DNA of 64,000 nucleotides from an uncultured Clostridia bacterium (GTDB lineage Bacteria; Bacillota; Clostridia; Oscillospirales; Ruminococcaceae). The translations under genes and the position numbers were made by a program. Below the pieces are notes generated by a model. That model was not told the DNA's origin. It saw nothing but the letters and a program-made list of their open reading frames with translations, and ran no database searches. The stretch covers positions 31,219 through 95,218 of the forward strand of contig CANQKD010000010.1 in assembly GCA_947624375.1 (NCBI GenBank), read 5' to 3'. Of this stretch, positions 8,751-16,804 are shown piece after piece (the stretch's first letter is position 1; every line of letters starts with the position of its first letter).

Positions 8751-10364
8751 TTAGTTTTTCTGTTTTATTTCAACTGCCACGTCAGAGCCCTGCGCCCTTT
8801 GCAGCAGTTTGTTTACGGGTGAATCCTCGCCGGGGACTACATTTTTTGCCGAACGCACTCTTATTGCGAACTGCTTGCCGAACCGCTCTGTCAGTATCTG
8901 CGAAAGTGTGGCGGCGCACTTTGTTTCTTTGAACATCTTCAGGAAAAAGTCGTTGTCTACCACAAGCAGCACTACATTTTCATACACAAACGCGTTTGAG
9001 CCTGCCAGAAAACCTGCCGTTGCCGCATCGCGCTGTGAAAGCTCGTCAAGAATATCTTTCCACTCTGCCATCGGCGAAAAATCCTCGGGTTTAAGCTTTG
9101 AAAGATCTACCTTCGGCTCTTCTATAGGCGCGTGCTCCTGCGGAACAAGCGGTTCTTCTTTGACGGGCGTATCCTGCTTTACCACGCCGTTTTTCAAAGC
9201 CTTTTCAAGAGCCGCAATGCGGTTACGCAAAGCCGCTATCTCACTGTCGCTTACGGTTGAAGATGTGACTGCTTTTGAACCGCCGACATCATTTCCGCAC
9301 AGCCTTACAACGCACATTTCTATCTCAACGCGTTTTGCTGTAACTCTCATTAGCCGCTCGCTGCAATTTTGCAGTATATCTAGCATTTGCAGTATTCGCT
9401 GAGTGTCCAGTTTTTCTGCTATTTTGCGTATGCGCTCTATCTCATCGGGCAGGCATACGAACGCCGAATCGCTCTTTACAGATCTTGCAAGCATCACGTT
9501 TCTCATCTGCGAGATAAGCTCGTCCACCAACCGCTGCATATCCTTTGAGCGGTCATACAGCTGGGCTATAATGTCTATTGCCGTTACCGCGTCTTTGTCT
9601 GCAAAACATTCTAAAAGCTTGAAAAGGTAGTCGCGCTCCGCGATGCCTGCGGCAGCAGAAACTGTATCTAAGTCTACATCTTTTGAATATGCTATGCACT
9701 GATCGAGCAGCGACAGGGCATCTCTCATACCGCCATCGGCAAGTTTTGCAACAAGTTCCGCGGCGCTGTCGGTAAGGGTGAAGTCTTCGTTATCCGCGAT
9801 ATACAAAAGCCTGCTCTTTATATCTTCGGGCAGTATACGCCGAAAATCAAAGCGTTGACAGCGCGAAACAATGGTTACGGGTACTTTGTGTATCTCTGTG
9901 GTAGCCAGCACGAATTTCACATACTCGGGCGGCTCTTCAAGGATCTTCAGAAGCGCGTTGAATGCGCTTGTTGAGAGCATATGCACCTCGTCTATGATAT
10001 ACACCTTGTATTTGCAGCTCTCGGGCGTGTAGGCGGTTGACTCGCGCAGCTCGCGTATGTCGTCAACTCCTGTGTTTGAGGCGGCGTCTATCTCGATAAT
10101 GTCAACAAGGCTCTCGTTTTCAAAAAGCCTGCACATCTCGCACTCGCCGCAGGGTGAGCCGTCTTTGGGGTCTTTGCAGTTTATAGCTTTTGCGAAGATC
10201 CTCGCGCAGGTGGTCTTGCCTGTGCCTCGGCTGCCGGTGAAAAGGTACGCGTGCGCGGTCTTGCCCTCTTTTATCTGATTGCGCAAAGTGGTGGTTATAT
10301 GCGGCTGCGAGACCACGTCTTCCCAGGAAGCAGGTCGCCATTTTCTGTATAAAGCCTGATACAC
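8751..10364 (-). CDS. dnaX: DNA polymerase III subunit gamma/tau
   Basis: This clamp-loader ATPase has 537 residues. The N-terminus YQALYRKWRPASWEDVVSQ is the family signature. Walker A is GSRGTGKTT at about 44-52, a zinc site is formed by Cys residues in NCKDPKDGSPCGECEMC, Walker B is DEVHML, and the SRC motif lies in VSRCQRFDF. A shorter tau-like C-terminal domain follows a Pro/Glu-rich linker. The start is a GTG (10362-10364), chosen because AAAGGAGG lies nine bases upstream and the protein then starts at the family position; the longer ATG frame has no RBS. In Firmicutes dnaX normally follows ffs directly; here about 1.1 kb of repeat mosaic separates them. Confidence 0.97.
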   Translation of the reverse strand: MYQALYRKWRPASWEDVVSQPHITTTLRNQIKEGKTAHAYLFTGSRGTGKTTCARIFAKAINCKDPKDGSPCGECEMCRLFENESLVDIIEIDAASNTGVDDIRELRESTAYTPESCKYKVYIIDEVHMLSTSAFNALLKILEEPPEYVKFVLATTEIHKVPVTIVSRCQRFDFRRILPEDIKSRLLYIADNEDFTLTDSAAELVAKLADGGMRDALSLLDQCIAYSKDVDLDTVSAAAGIAERDYLFKLLECFADKDAVTAIDIIAQLYDRSKDMQRLVDELISQMRNVMLARSVKSDSAFVCLPDEIERIRKIAEKLDTQRILQMLDILQNCSERLMRVTAKRVEIEMCVVRLCGNDVGGSKAVTSSTVSDSEIAALRNRIAALEKALKNGVVKQDTPVKEEPLVPQEHAPIEEPKVDLSKLKPEDFSPMAEWKDILDELSQRDAATAGFLAGSNAFVYENVVLLVVDNDFFLKMFKETKCAATLSQILTERFGKQFAIRVRSAKNVVPGEDSPVNKLLQRAQGSDVAVEIKQKN

Positions 10365-10380
10365 CGCCGCACACCTCCTT

Positions 10381-11524
10381 TGGTTACTTCCTTTATGCAA
10401 AAGTGTTCATGAAATGTATTATCATATTTGCGCTTACGCGCAGCGCAGGAGCGCAGTGTCTTGTCGGCTTTAGCCTCCAAGCCACAATGAAAGAATTACT
10501 TCGCCGCCGAAAGTGGGGCGGCGATTTTGTTTTTTGAAAGTCTGAAGCCTTTCAGAAAACAAAACCGTAATTCTTTTGCATAGTCCGTTTACTCGCAAAG
10601 GTCGTAATCCCTGTCAAGAAAAGAAAAGTTTTCGGTCAAGCCTTTTTCAAAAGGCTTGTCAGGTCGAGGGGCGAGCCCCTCGTCGCCGTCCGCAGACGGC
10701 GAAACCCCCATACGGCAGGCGCTCTGATATTAGAGATTAGAAGTTAGATGTCAGAGGTTAGAAACGGTTTTTAAGGCTTTGCGACAATGTTTCATACCTG
10801 CGATTTACAAGAGGCAAGAAGCAAGAAATTGCTTTTTATAGTTAGTACAAATTTTTCAAAACACGCATCTTGCCTCTTGCTTCTAGTTTTCTTACTTCTA
10901 AAAGCTGAGCCTCCCCTTTGAGAAGAACTTCGCTCTCTTTCCGCGTTCCATTATGGAACGCCGTACTGTATATGAAATTTTAGCTGACTCATAAGCGCAA
11001 ACTTTTAAAAATGCTATTGCGCACGCAAGCGCACGCAGGCAAGAAAGCTAAGGTCTTTTCATAGGAAAATCCCTCTCTTACAGGGGATTAGCGTTCCCAA
11101 AGGGAACGCCCGAAGAATTATTTCGCTTTTAAATTTTGGGGCGAAATAATTCTTCCCGCGGTCGCTAGCGACCGCTGTCCTCATTGAAAAACAATCCACC
11201 GGATTGTTTTTCAATTCACCTTTTTCGGAGCGCACGCTGTGTTTGTGGGGCTCTGCCCCACACCCCGCAAGCCTTTTGAAAAAGGCTTGACCGAAAACTT
11301 TTCCTTTCTTGACAGGGTTTAATACTTTTGCGTACTGTGGGGCGTTGTGTGCGCTCCTGCGCTGCGCGTAAGCGCAAATAATACGCAAAACTAAAACAAC
11401 GCGCAAACGTAGAAGTCACAACATCTTGCCTCTTGCCTCTAACTCTAAACCGCAGGCATGAAAAACTACCGCAAGAGTCGTAAAAACATCTCTAACTTCT
11501 AACCTCTGACTTCTTGTCTCTAAC
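10381..11524. repeat. Intergenic repeat mosaic 4 between dnaX and SRP RNA
   Basis: Modules in order: element Q (10446-10595) with an inner GCCGCC-type hairpin; a truncated element P (10609-10722); AGARGTT heptads (10731-10770); block B; AGARGCA heptads (10809-10830); a spacer; inverted heptads (10865-10897); a GCGTTCC/GGAACGC hairpin (about 10942); a CGCACGCAAGCGCACG hairpin (about 11024); element P in reverse (11066-11322) whose loop hairpin is interrupted by three J-type hairpins (about 11091-11182); and heptads at 11423-11450 and 11493-11524. No gene is supported. This interval separates ffs from dnaX. Confidence 0.8.
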
Positions 11525-11691
11525 AGAAAATCCGACACATAGGAGTGCAGGCGTGGCTGTGACACACAAAACAAACCGCTTAATGCTGCTCGGTTCCCCG
11601 CCTGACATGGTTCACAGCGTTTCATTGCACAGGACCTGCACACCTATAAGTCGGAAATTTCCGCGGCGACTTACCTGCTCTATTCATCTCA
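11525..11691 (-). ncRNA. ffs: Signal recognition particle RNA
   Basis: On the minus strand the conserved domain IV is visible around 11580-11620: GTCAGGCGGGGAACCGAGCA, with the flanking TGAACCAT and GCATTAAGCGG segments of Firmicutes SRP RNA. Long-range pairing of CCGAC/GTCGG with TATAGG and GTGCAGG/CCTGCAC closes the rod at 11532-11654. A short 5' hairpin (AAGTCG/CGACTT) precedes it. A strong promoter lies directly upstream. The 5' end is placed about seven bases after the -10; the 3' end is approximate because no T-rich terminator is seen. The RNA scaffolds Ffh for membrane targeting. Confidence 0.88.
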
Positions 11692-11697
11692 AAAGAT

Positions 11698-11726
11698 ATT
11701 ATACCACACTTGCAAAAAAATTGCAA
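11698..11726 (-). promoter_or_regulatory. Promoter of SRP RNA
   Basis: A minus-strand TTGCAA (11721-11726), 17-base spacer and TATAAT (11698-11703) form a housekeeping sigma-A promoter pointing into ffs. The -35 is part of a CTTGCAA/TTGCAAG inverted repeat around an A-tract. Confidence 0.85.
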
Positions 11727-11756
11727 GCACTTTTTGCACATTTGCTTTTCGCCCCC

Positions 11757-11808
11757 TTGACAGCGGCGCAAAATGATGGTATAATATGAATATGAAAACC
11801 GTTTTCAT
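11757..11808 (+). promoter_or_regulatory. zur-znuACB promoter with Fur-family operator
   Basis: A perfect TTGACA (11757-11762), 17-base spacer and TATAAT (11780-11785) precede zur. Just after the -10, at 11792-11808, lies a perfect 8-1-8 inverted repeat ATGAAAAC-C-GTTTTCAT. Its inner 7-1-7 geometry is that of Fur-family boxes. Its placement over the start of transcription suggests that Zur represses its own operon when zinc is sufficient. Operator identity is an inference from geometry and context. Confidence 0.8.
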
Positions 11809-11827
11809 TTTTGAGAGGTGAACAAAA

Positions 11828-12247
11828 TTGCCGCAAAACAGCTACAAAACAAAGCAGAGAACACTTATACTGAACTGCCTGAAAGACAACAAAGACCGCC
11901 ATATCACCGCTGAGGAGATTCACGAATATCTTCTGCGAGGGGGCGAGAGCGTTGGCATGACCACCATTTACCGCAATCTTGACAAGCTTTTGAAAGAGGG
12001 GCAGCTTAGGCGTTACGAGCTGACGCAGGGGCAGAGCGCTTGCTTTCAGTATGTTGACGGCGAGGGCGACTGCCGCGAACATTTTCACCTGAAGTGCGAG
12101 GGCTGCGGCAGGCTGATACATCTTGATTGTGACGATCTGGCAAAGCTATCAGAGCATATAGAAAAGGAACACGCGTTTTATCTGAACAGCTCGAAAACGG
12201 TGCTTTACGGGCTGTGCGCCGACTGCAAAACGCAAAAGGACAAGTGA
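11828..12247 (+). CDS. zur: Fur-family zinc uptake regulator (Zur)
   Basis: This is a 139-residue Fur-family repressor. The winged helix is at residues 8-75 (TAEEIHEYLLRGGESVGMTT then IYRNLDKLLKEG). The C-terminal dimer domain has HFHLKCEGCGRLIHLDC and GLCADC, supplying the structural Cys4 zinc site plus the H-rich metal site. The start is TTG at 11828-11830 with AGAGGTG upstream. The next three genes encode a metal ABC importer with a His-rich binding protein, so zinc (Zur) is the best assignment. Fur or PerR are less likely. The gene ends one base before znuA. Confidence 0.85.
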   Translation: MPQNSYKTKQRTLILNCLKDNKDRHITAEEIHEYLLRGGESVGMTTIYRNLDKLLKEGQLRRYELTQGQSACFQYVDGEGDCREHFHLKCEGCGRLIHLDCDDLAKLSEHIEKEHAFYLNSSKTVLYGLCADCKTQKDK

Positions 12248-12248
12248 C

Positions 12249-13178
12249 ATGATACGCAAAAAACTTAAAATATTTGCTATAATTTTAACCATGCTGCCGA
12301 TGATATTTCTGACCTCGTGCGGCAAACAGCAGCAAAACGGCAGGCTCAGCATAGTTACTACGATTTTTCCGCCATATGATTTTGCGAGGGAGATAACCGG
12401 CGGCAGCTGCGACATACAGATGCTATTAAAACCCGGGCAGGAGAGCCATTCTTACGAGCCGACGATAAAAGACATTCTCGCTATTGAAAACTGCGATCTG
12501 TTCATCTATACGGGCGGCGAAAGCGACGTCTGGGTGGAGGATATGCTGGCATCTTTTGACGAGCCCGTGAACACCCTGCGGCTGGTAGATCTATGCGACG
12601 TCAAGGAAGAAGAAGAGATAGGCGAGGAGCACGACCACGAGGAAGAACACTCTGTAGACGAGCACGTGTGGACATCGCTCAGAAATGCGCAGGACATCTG
12701 CGGCGGCATTTGCGATGCGGTGTGCGCCATTGACAGCGAAAACGCCGATGAGTACCAAAAAAACTGCGATGAATACTGCGAAAAACTAAAACAGCTTGAC
12801 AGCGAATTTACAAGCGTTGTAAACGGCGGCAAACGTCAAACTTTAGTGTTCGGCGACCGCTTTCCGTTTCGGTATCTTGCAGATGACTACGGGCTGGAAT
12901 GCTTTGCGGCATTTTCGGGGTGCAGTGATGAGACCGAGCCCAGCGCTGCAACTTTTGCATACCTTATAGATAAGATAGAAAGCGAAGATATGCCGGTGGT
13001 TTTGTATATAGAATTTTCGGCTGAAAACGCCGCACGCGCTATAGCAGAGCAGACCGGGTGCGGGGCGAGGCTGTTTCATTCCTGCCACAATGTTACACAG
13101 GAAGAAATGGATAACGGCGTGACATACATTTCTCTTATGGAAGAAAATTTGCAGGTGCTGAAGGAGGCGCTTTACTGA
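12249..13178 (+). CDS. znuA: Zinc ABC transporter substrate-binding lipoprotein
   Basis: This 309-residue cluster A-I metal-binding lipoprotein has a signal peptide ending in the lipobox LTSC (Cys about 24), so it is anchored outside the membrane. The mature protein starts LSIVTTIFPPYDFAREI, carries the ligand His in PGQESHSYEP, and has an acidic His-rich loop (EEEIGEEHDHEEEHSVDEHVW region, about 119-141) that favours zinc over manganese. The remaining His/Asp ligands lie in the C-terminal lobe. The stop overlaps the znuC start (TGATG). It captures Zn2+ and delivers it to ZnuB. Confidence 0.9.
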   Translation: MIRKKLKIFAIILTMLPMIFLTSCGKQQQNGRLSIVTTIFPPYDFAREITGGSCDIQMLLKPGQESHSYEPTIKDILAIENCDLFIYTGGESDVWVEDMLASFDEPVNTLRLVDLCDVKEEEEIGEEHDHEEEHSVDEHVWTSLRNAQDICGGICDAVCAIDSENADEYQKNCDEYCEKLKQLDSEFTSVVNGGKRQTLVFGDRFPFRYLADDYGLECFAAFSGCSDETEPSAATFAYLIDKIESEDMPVVLYIEFSAENAARAIAEQTGCGARLFHSCHNVTQEEMDNGVTYISLMEENLQVLKEALY

Positions 13179-13888
13179 TGAGTTTGCTGAAAGTTGAAGA
13201 CCTTACCGTGCAGTATGACGGCAGCGAGGCGCTTAGCGGTCTGAGTTTTGAGCTTGATGAGGGCGATTATCTTTGCATTGCAGGCGAGAACGGCTCGGGC
13301 AAAAGCACGCTGATAAAGGCACTTTTAGGTCTTAAAAAGCCCGATGGCGGCAGCATAACCTACACAGGGCTGGCGCAGTCGCAGATAGGCTATATGCCGC
13401 AGCAGACCGACATTCAGCGCGATTTTCCCGCATCGGTGATGGAAGTTGTGCTGACGGGCTGCCTTAAAGCAAACGGCAGGCGACCGTTCTTTTCTGCAAA
13501 AACAAAAAAGCTCGCGCTTGAAAACCTTGAAAAGACAGGCGCTGCGCAGCTTGCAAAAAAATGTTACGGTGAGCTCTCGGGCGGTCAGCAACAGAGGGTG
13601 CTTATGGCAAGGGCGCTTTGCTCTACCGAAAAGCTGCTTATTCTAGATGAGCCCGTTGCGAACCTTGACCCGAAGGCTACAGACGAGCTTTACGCGCTGA
13701 TAGACGAGCTGAACAAAAAGCACGGCATAACCGTTATAATGGTATCGCACGATATACGCTGCGCGGCGATGCAGGCAGGGAAAATTTTGCACATTGACAA
13801 AACGCTGGTGTTTTTCGGCACGACTAACGACTATATAAACTCGCCCGAGGGCAGGCGGTTTTTGAGCCACTCTCACCATAATATCTGA
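13178..13888 (+). CDS. znuC: Zinc ABC transporter ATP-binding protein
   Basis: This 236-residue ABC ATPase shows Walker A GENGSGKSTL at about 37-46, a Q-loop region (GYMPQQ), signature LSGGQQQRVLMARAL, Walker B LLILDEPVANLD, and the H-loop in VSHDI. It powers the ZnuB permease. It overlaps znuA by one base and ends 11 bases before znuB. Confidence 0.93.
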   Translation: MSLLKVEDLTVQYDGSEALSGLSFELDEGDYLCIAGENGSGKSTLIKALLGLKKPDGGSITYTGLAQSQIGYMPQQTDIQRDFPASVMEVVLTGCLKANGRRPFFSAKTKKLALENLEKTGAAQLAKKCYGELSGGQQQRVLMARALCSTEKLLILDEPVANLDPKATDELYALIDELNKKHGITVIMVSHDIRCAAMQAGKILHIDKTLVFFGTTNDYINSPEGRRFLSHSHHNI

Positions 13889-13899
13889 GGTACAATAAA

Positions 13900-14715
13900 A
13901 TGGACAGTATTATAAAACTTCTGCAAATGACTTTTATACAGCGCGCTCTGATAGTGGGCGTGCTGGTGTCGCTATCAGCCGCTTTGCTGGGCGTGCCGCT
14001 GGTGCTGAAGCGATACTCTATGATAGGCGACGGGCTTTCGCACGTGGGCTTTTGTGCGCTTTCAGTCGCGGCGGTGATGAACTGGGCGCCTTTGTATTTT
14101 TCTATACCTGTGGTAGTTGTGGCGGCGTTTTTGCTGCTGCGGCTGTCGGGCAAGGAGAAGATAAAAGGCGATGCCGCAACTGCTCTTATAACCACCAGCG
14201 CGCTTGCTGTGGGCGTAATAGTTACGTCTTTTGGCAGCGGCATAACTACCGACATAAACAGCTATATGTTCGGCAGCATACTGACTATGAGTGAGTCTGA
14301 TGTGCGCCTGAGCATTGTGCTCTCGGTTGCCGTGCTGGTGCTGTTCGTGCTGTTTTACAACAGGCTGCTGGCGGTGACATTTGACGAAACTTTTGCTAAA
14401 GCTACGGGCATAAAGGCGCAGCTATACAATATGCTGCTCGCGCTTCTCACCGCGCTGACTATAGTGCTTGGTATGCGAATGATGGGCACTTTGCTTATAT
14501 CGGGGCTTATAGTCTTCCCTGCCCTGACGGCAATGCGCGTGTTCAAGCGTTTTCGCTCGGTGATGATATGCTCCGCGTGCGTATCGGTGGTGTGCTTTGT
14601 GGTGGGGATGATCGCATCGTATGTGTTCTCTGCCCCTGCCGGTGCAAGCGTCATGGCTGCGAACCTGCTGGCGTTTCTGCTTTTCTGGCTGGTGGGCGCG
14701 GTAAGATACCGATGA
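13900..14715 (+). CDS. znuB: Zinc ABC transporter permease
   Basis: This 271-residue integral membrane protein of the ABC-3 (ZnuB/MntB) family has seven to eight hydrophobic helices. The motif VPLVLKRYSMIGDGLSHVGF near residue 30 and a later KATGIKAQLYNMLLALLTAL coupling region are typical. It forms the membrane channel for Zn2+ uptake. It is the last gene of the zur operon. Its stop codon directly abuts the stop of the convergent XRE gene with no space for a terminator. Confidence 0.92.
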   Translation: MDSIIKLLQMTFIQRALIVGVLVSLSAALLGVPLVLKRYSMIGDGLSHVGFCALSVAAVMNWAPLYFSIPVVVVAAFLLLRLSGKEKIKGDAATALITTSALAVGVIVTSFGSGITTDINSYMFGSILTMSESDVRLSIVLSVAVLVLFVLFYNRLLAVTFDETFAKATGIKAQLYNMLLALLTALTIVLGMRMMGTLLISGLIVFPALTAMRVFKRFRSVMICSACVSVVCFVVGMIASYVFSAPAGASVMAANLLAFLLFWLVGAVRYR

Positions 14716-14937
14716 CTATAAATGTTTGTAGTATGTTTTTGTATCTGTAAGACCTAAGATGTAATCAACGTTGGTTTTGTAGAAATTTGCAAGGCGTATG
14801 AGCACATCGGTCGGCACATCGCGCTGACCGAGCTCATAATTGCTGTAGACCTGCTGTGAGCAATGGAGCATTTCGGCTATATCGCTTTGTTTTAAGTCGG
14901 CATCTTCGCGCAGGTCGCGCATTCGTTTGTATTGCAT
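14716..14937 (-). CDS. XRE-family transcriptional regulator
   Basis: This 73-residue protein is essentially one helix-turn-helix domain (MRDLREDADLKQSDIAEMLH then CSQQVYSNYELGQRDVP), close to phage-Cro/C1-like repressors. The start ATG has GGAGGAG five bases upstream. No effector or dimer domain is present. The upstream DNA has a perfect palindrome and related sites (14949-15035), so it probably represses itself. Targets elsewhere are unknown. It converges on znuB, tail to tail. Confidence 0.88.
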   Translation of the reverse strand: MQYKRMRDLREDADLKQSDIAEMLHCSQQVYSNYELGQRDVPTDVLIRLANFYKTNVDYILGLTDTKTYYKHL

Positions 14938-14948
14938 ATGATCTCCTC

Positions 14949-15035
14949 CAAATCGCAGTATGATATAAAATATTATGCTATAAAAAATATATCATACTGC
15001 AATTTGTTGTACGATTTATACTGCAATTTGCAGTA
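14949..15035. promoter_or_regulatory. Three operator-like sites upstream of the XRE gene
   Basis: A perfect 8-1-8 palindrome TACTGCAA-T-TTGCAGTA is at 15019-15035. A degenerate copy, TACTGCAATTTGTTGTA, is at 14995-15011, and a half site CAAATCGCAGTA is at 14949-14960 next to the RBS. The intervening AT-rich DNA can hold the promoter. Three spaced sites resemble cooperative autorepression; this is an inference. Confidence 0.7.
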
Positions 15036-16020
15036 CAGCACACGTTGAACGCCGGTAAGCAGTCGGTAAAGCGGTTATTTTTTGCGCATAAGCGCAAGCC
15101 TGCGGAGCTGTTCAACGCCACACTTTAATTTGGTTATCTTCTCATTTTGAGTATGCTGATACGTTCGCGCGCTTTTGGCTATGATTTTTTCACATTATAC
15201 GGCGTTCGCTGCTAGAGGTTAGAAGTGAGAAGTCAGAGGTTAGAAACGGTCTTGCGGCTTTTGCACGTGCTTACTATTTCTGCGGTTTAGATAGAGGCAA
15301 GAAGCAAGAGATTGCTTTTTATAACTTTGCGCAGATTTTTCAAAATGCTCATCTTACCTCTTGCTTCTTAGTAGACCGCAGGCATGGTGATATAATGCAA
15401 TGCCGAGAAAAATATCTCTAACTTCTAACATCTAATTTCTAACTTCTAATAGGGCAAGAAATTTGGACTTGTCCGTACTGCAAATTTACGCAGTACGTTG
15501 CCATTCAATTTTCCCGCACTACTGACCTCCGTTGCCTTGCAAACAAAACCTATGCGTATTTCGCTATTTAGCCGCAATCTCAAAGGCACGAAGTTCCGAG
15601 CGAAAAGGTCGCGGCTTTTCACCAAGGCTCAGCGCGTGGTCGTAGGTGTGGGTAAGGAATGAGGAGCTCGAGGGGAAAACCTTAGGGTAGGGAGTGGAGC
15701 GCGCGCCCTTCCTTGCAGATACACTCCCTATATCCTCTATGGCACACTTCGCAAAGCGAAGTGCAGAAGAATTGGGCTTTTATATATTGTTGCCCAATTC
15801 TTCACGCGGTCGCTTGCGACCGCTGCCCCTCGATTAGAGTTGCGCAAACGTATTAGCTTGCTCAAAATGAAAAGATAACCGAATTACATTGTAGCGTTGA
15901 ACGGCTCCGCAGGGTGCGCGTAAGCGCGAATATTCAAATAACGCGCGAAAGTTAAAGCAGCAACATCTTGCCTCTTGCTTCTAAATCTCTTGCCTCTAGC
16001 AGCGAAAGCAGCATTATCTT
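15036..16020. repeat. Intergenic repeat mosaic 5 (heptads, reverse element R with inserted J)
   Basis: AGARGTT heptads lie at 15211-15248 and AGARGCA heptads at about 15290, with inverted partners at 15352-15376 and 15416-15455. Element R lies in reverse at about 15470-15945. Its inner stem 15688-15696/15722-15730 is kept, but the outer arm is replaced by J-type hairpins (GCACTTCGC/GCGAAGTGC, a GAAGAATTGGGC/GCCCAATTCTTC stem, and GCGGTCGC/GCGACCGC) at 15746-15825. A last heptad array lies at 15965-16000. No gene is supported. Confidence 0.8.
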
Positions 16021-16022
16021 TC

Positions 16023-16051
16023 TTGACAATATAGTTTGTGTGTGATAAAAT
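16023..16051 (+). promoter_or_regulatory. Promoter of the two-component operon
   Basis: TTGACA (16023-16028), a 17-base spacer and TAAAAT (16046-16051) lie about 80 bases upstream of the response regulator start. A T-rich leader follows. No operator is evident. Confidence 0.8.
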
Positions 16052-16129
16052 ATTTTTACACATATTTTTCTTGTTTTTATCACATGATTTTCATAAAAGT
16101 AAGTTAGAATATTTTCGGGAGATGATATA

Positions 16130-16804
16130 ATGGCTGCGACGAGAATTCTTATTGCCGATGATGAGGAAAAGATACGCGAGGTCGTGCGCGAATACGCTGA
16201 ATTTGAGGGTATGCTGGTAACAGAAGCGTGCGACGGCATGGACGCTGTTGAAAAGGTGAAAAACGGTCGGTTCGATGTGATAATCCTCGATATTATGATG
16301 CCGCGTTTAGACGGCTACTCGGCGTGCAAAGAGATAAAAAAATACTCCGCTGCGCCCGTTATAATGCTTTCGGCACGGGGCGAGGAGTATGACAAGCTAT
16401 TCGGTTTTGAACTGGGTATCGACGACTACGTTACAAAGCCGTTTTCTCCCAAAGAGCTTATGGCAAGGATAAAAGTCGCAGTGAAGCGGCACGCTGAAAA
16501 CGCCTTGGAAAAGGACGTTTTTATGTACGACGGGCTGGAGATAAACTTTACCGCGCGCGAAGTAAAGGTGAACGGCAAGAAAGTTTCGATGACCCCAAAA
16601 GAATACGACCTGCTTTTCTTTCTGGTGCGCAACGCTAACATTGCTCTTACGAGAGAAAAGCTGCTTGAAGAAGTGTGGGGCTATGACTTTTACGGCGACG
16701 ACAGGACCGTTGACACGCACATCAAAATGCTTCGCAACAGCCTGGGAGAGTTTCGCAGCCACATAATCACGCTGAGGGGAATGGGATACAAGTTTGAAAA
16801 ATAA
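16130..16804 (+). CDS. OmpR/PhoB-family response regulator
   Basis: This 224-residue two-domain regulator has a receiver domain at residues 1-118, with acidic pocket DDEE at 10-13, phospho-acceptor D54 in ILDIMMP and the conserved Lys in DDYVTKPF. The C-terminal winged-helix DNA-binding domain (about 128-224) contains MTPKEYDLLFFLVRN, VWGYDF and DRTVDTHIKMLRNSL. The start ATG has GGGAG eight bases upstream. The histidine kinase gene overlaps its end, so the two form a cognate pair. The stimulus and regulon cannot be read from the sequence. Confidence 0.95.
   Translation: MAATRILIADDEEKIREVVREYAEFEGMLVTEACDGMDAVEKVKNGRFDVIILDIMMPRLDGYSACKEIKKYSAAPVIMLSARGEEYDKLFGFELGIDDYVTKPFSPKELMARIKVAVKRHAENALEKDVFMYDGLEINFTAREVKVNGKKVSMTPKEYDLLFFLVRNANIALTREKLLEEVWGYDFYGDDRTVDTHIKMLRNSLGEFRSHIITLRGMGYKFEK

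Noticed and set aside
11514..11789. Plus-strand frame of 91 codons over the SRP RNA
   Set aside because: The strand opposite carries the conserved SRP RNA core and its promoter.
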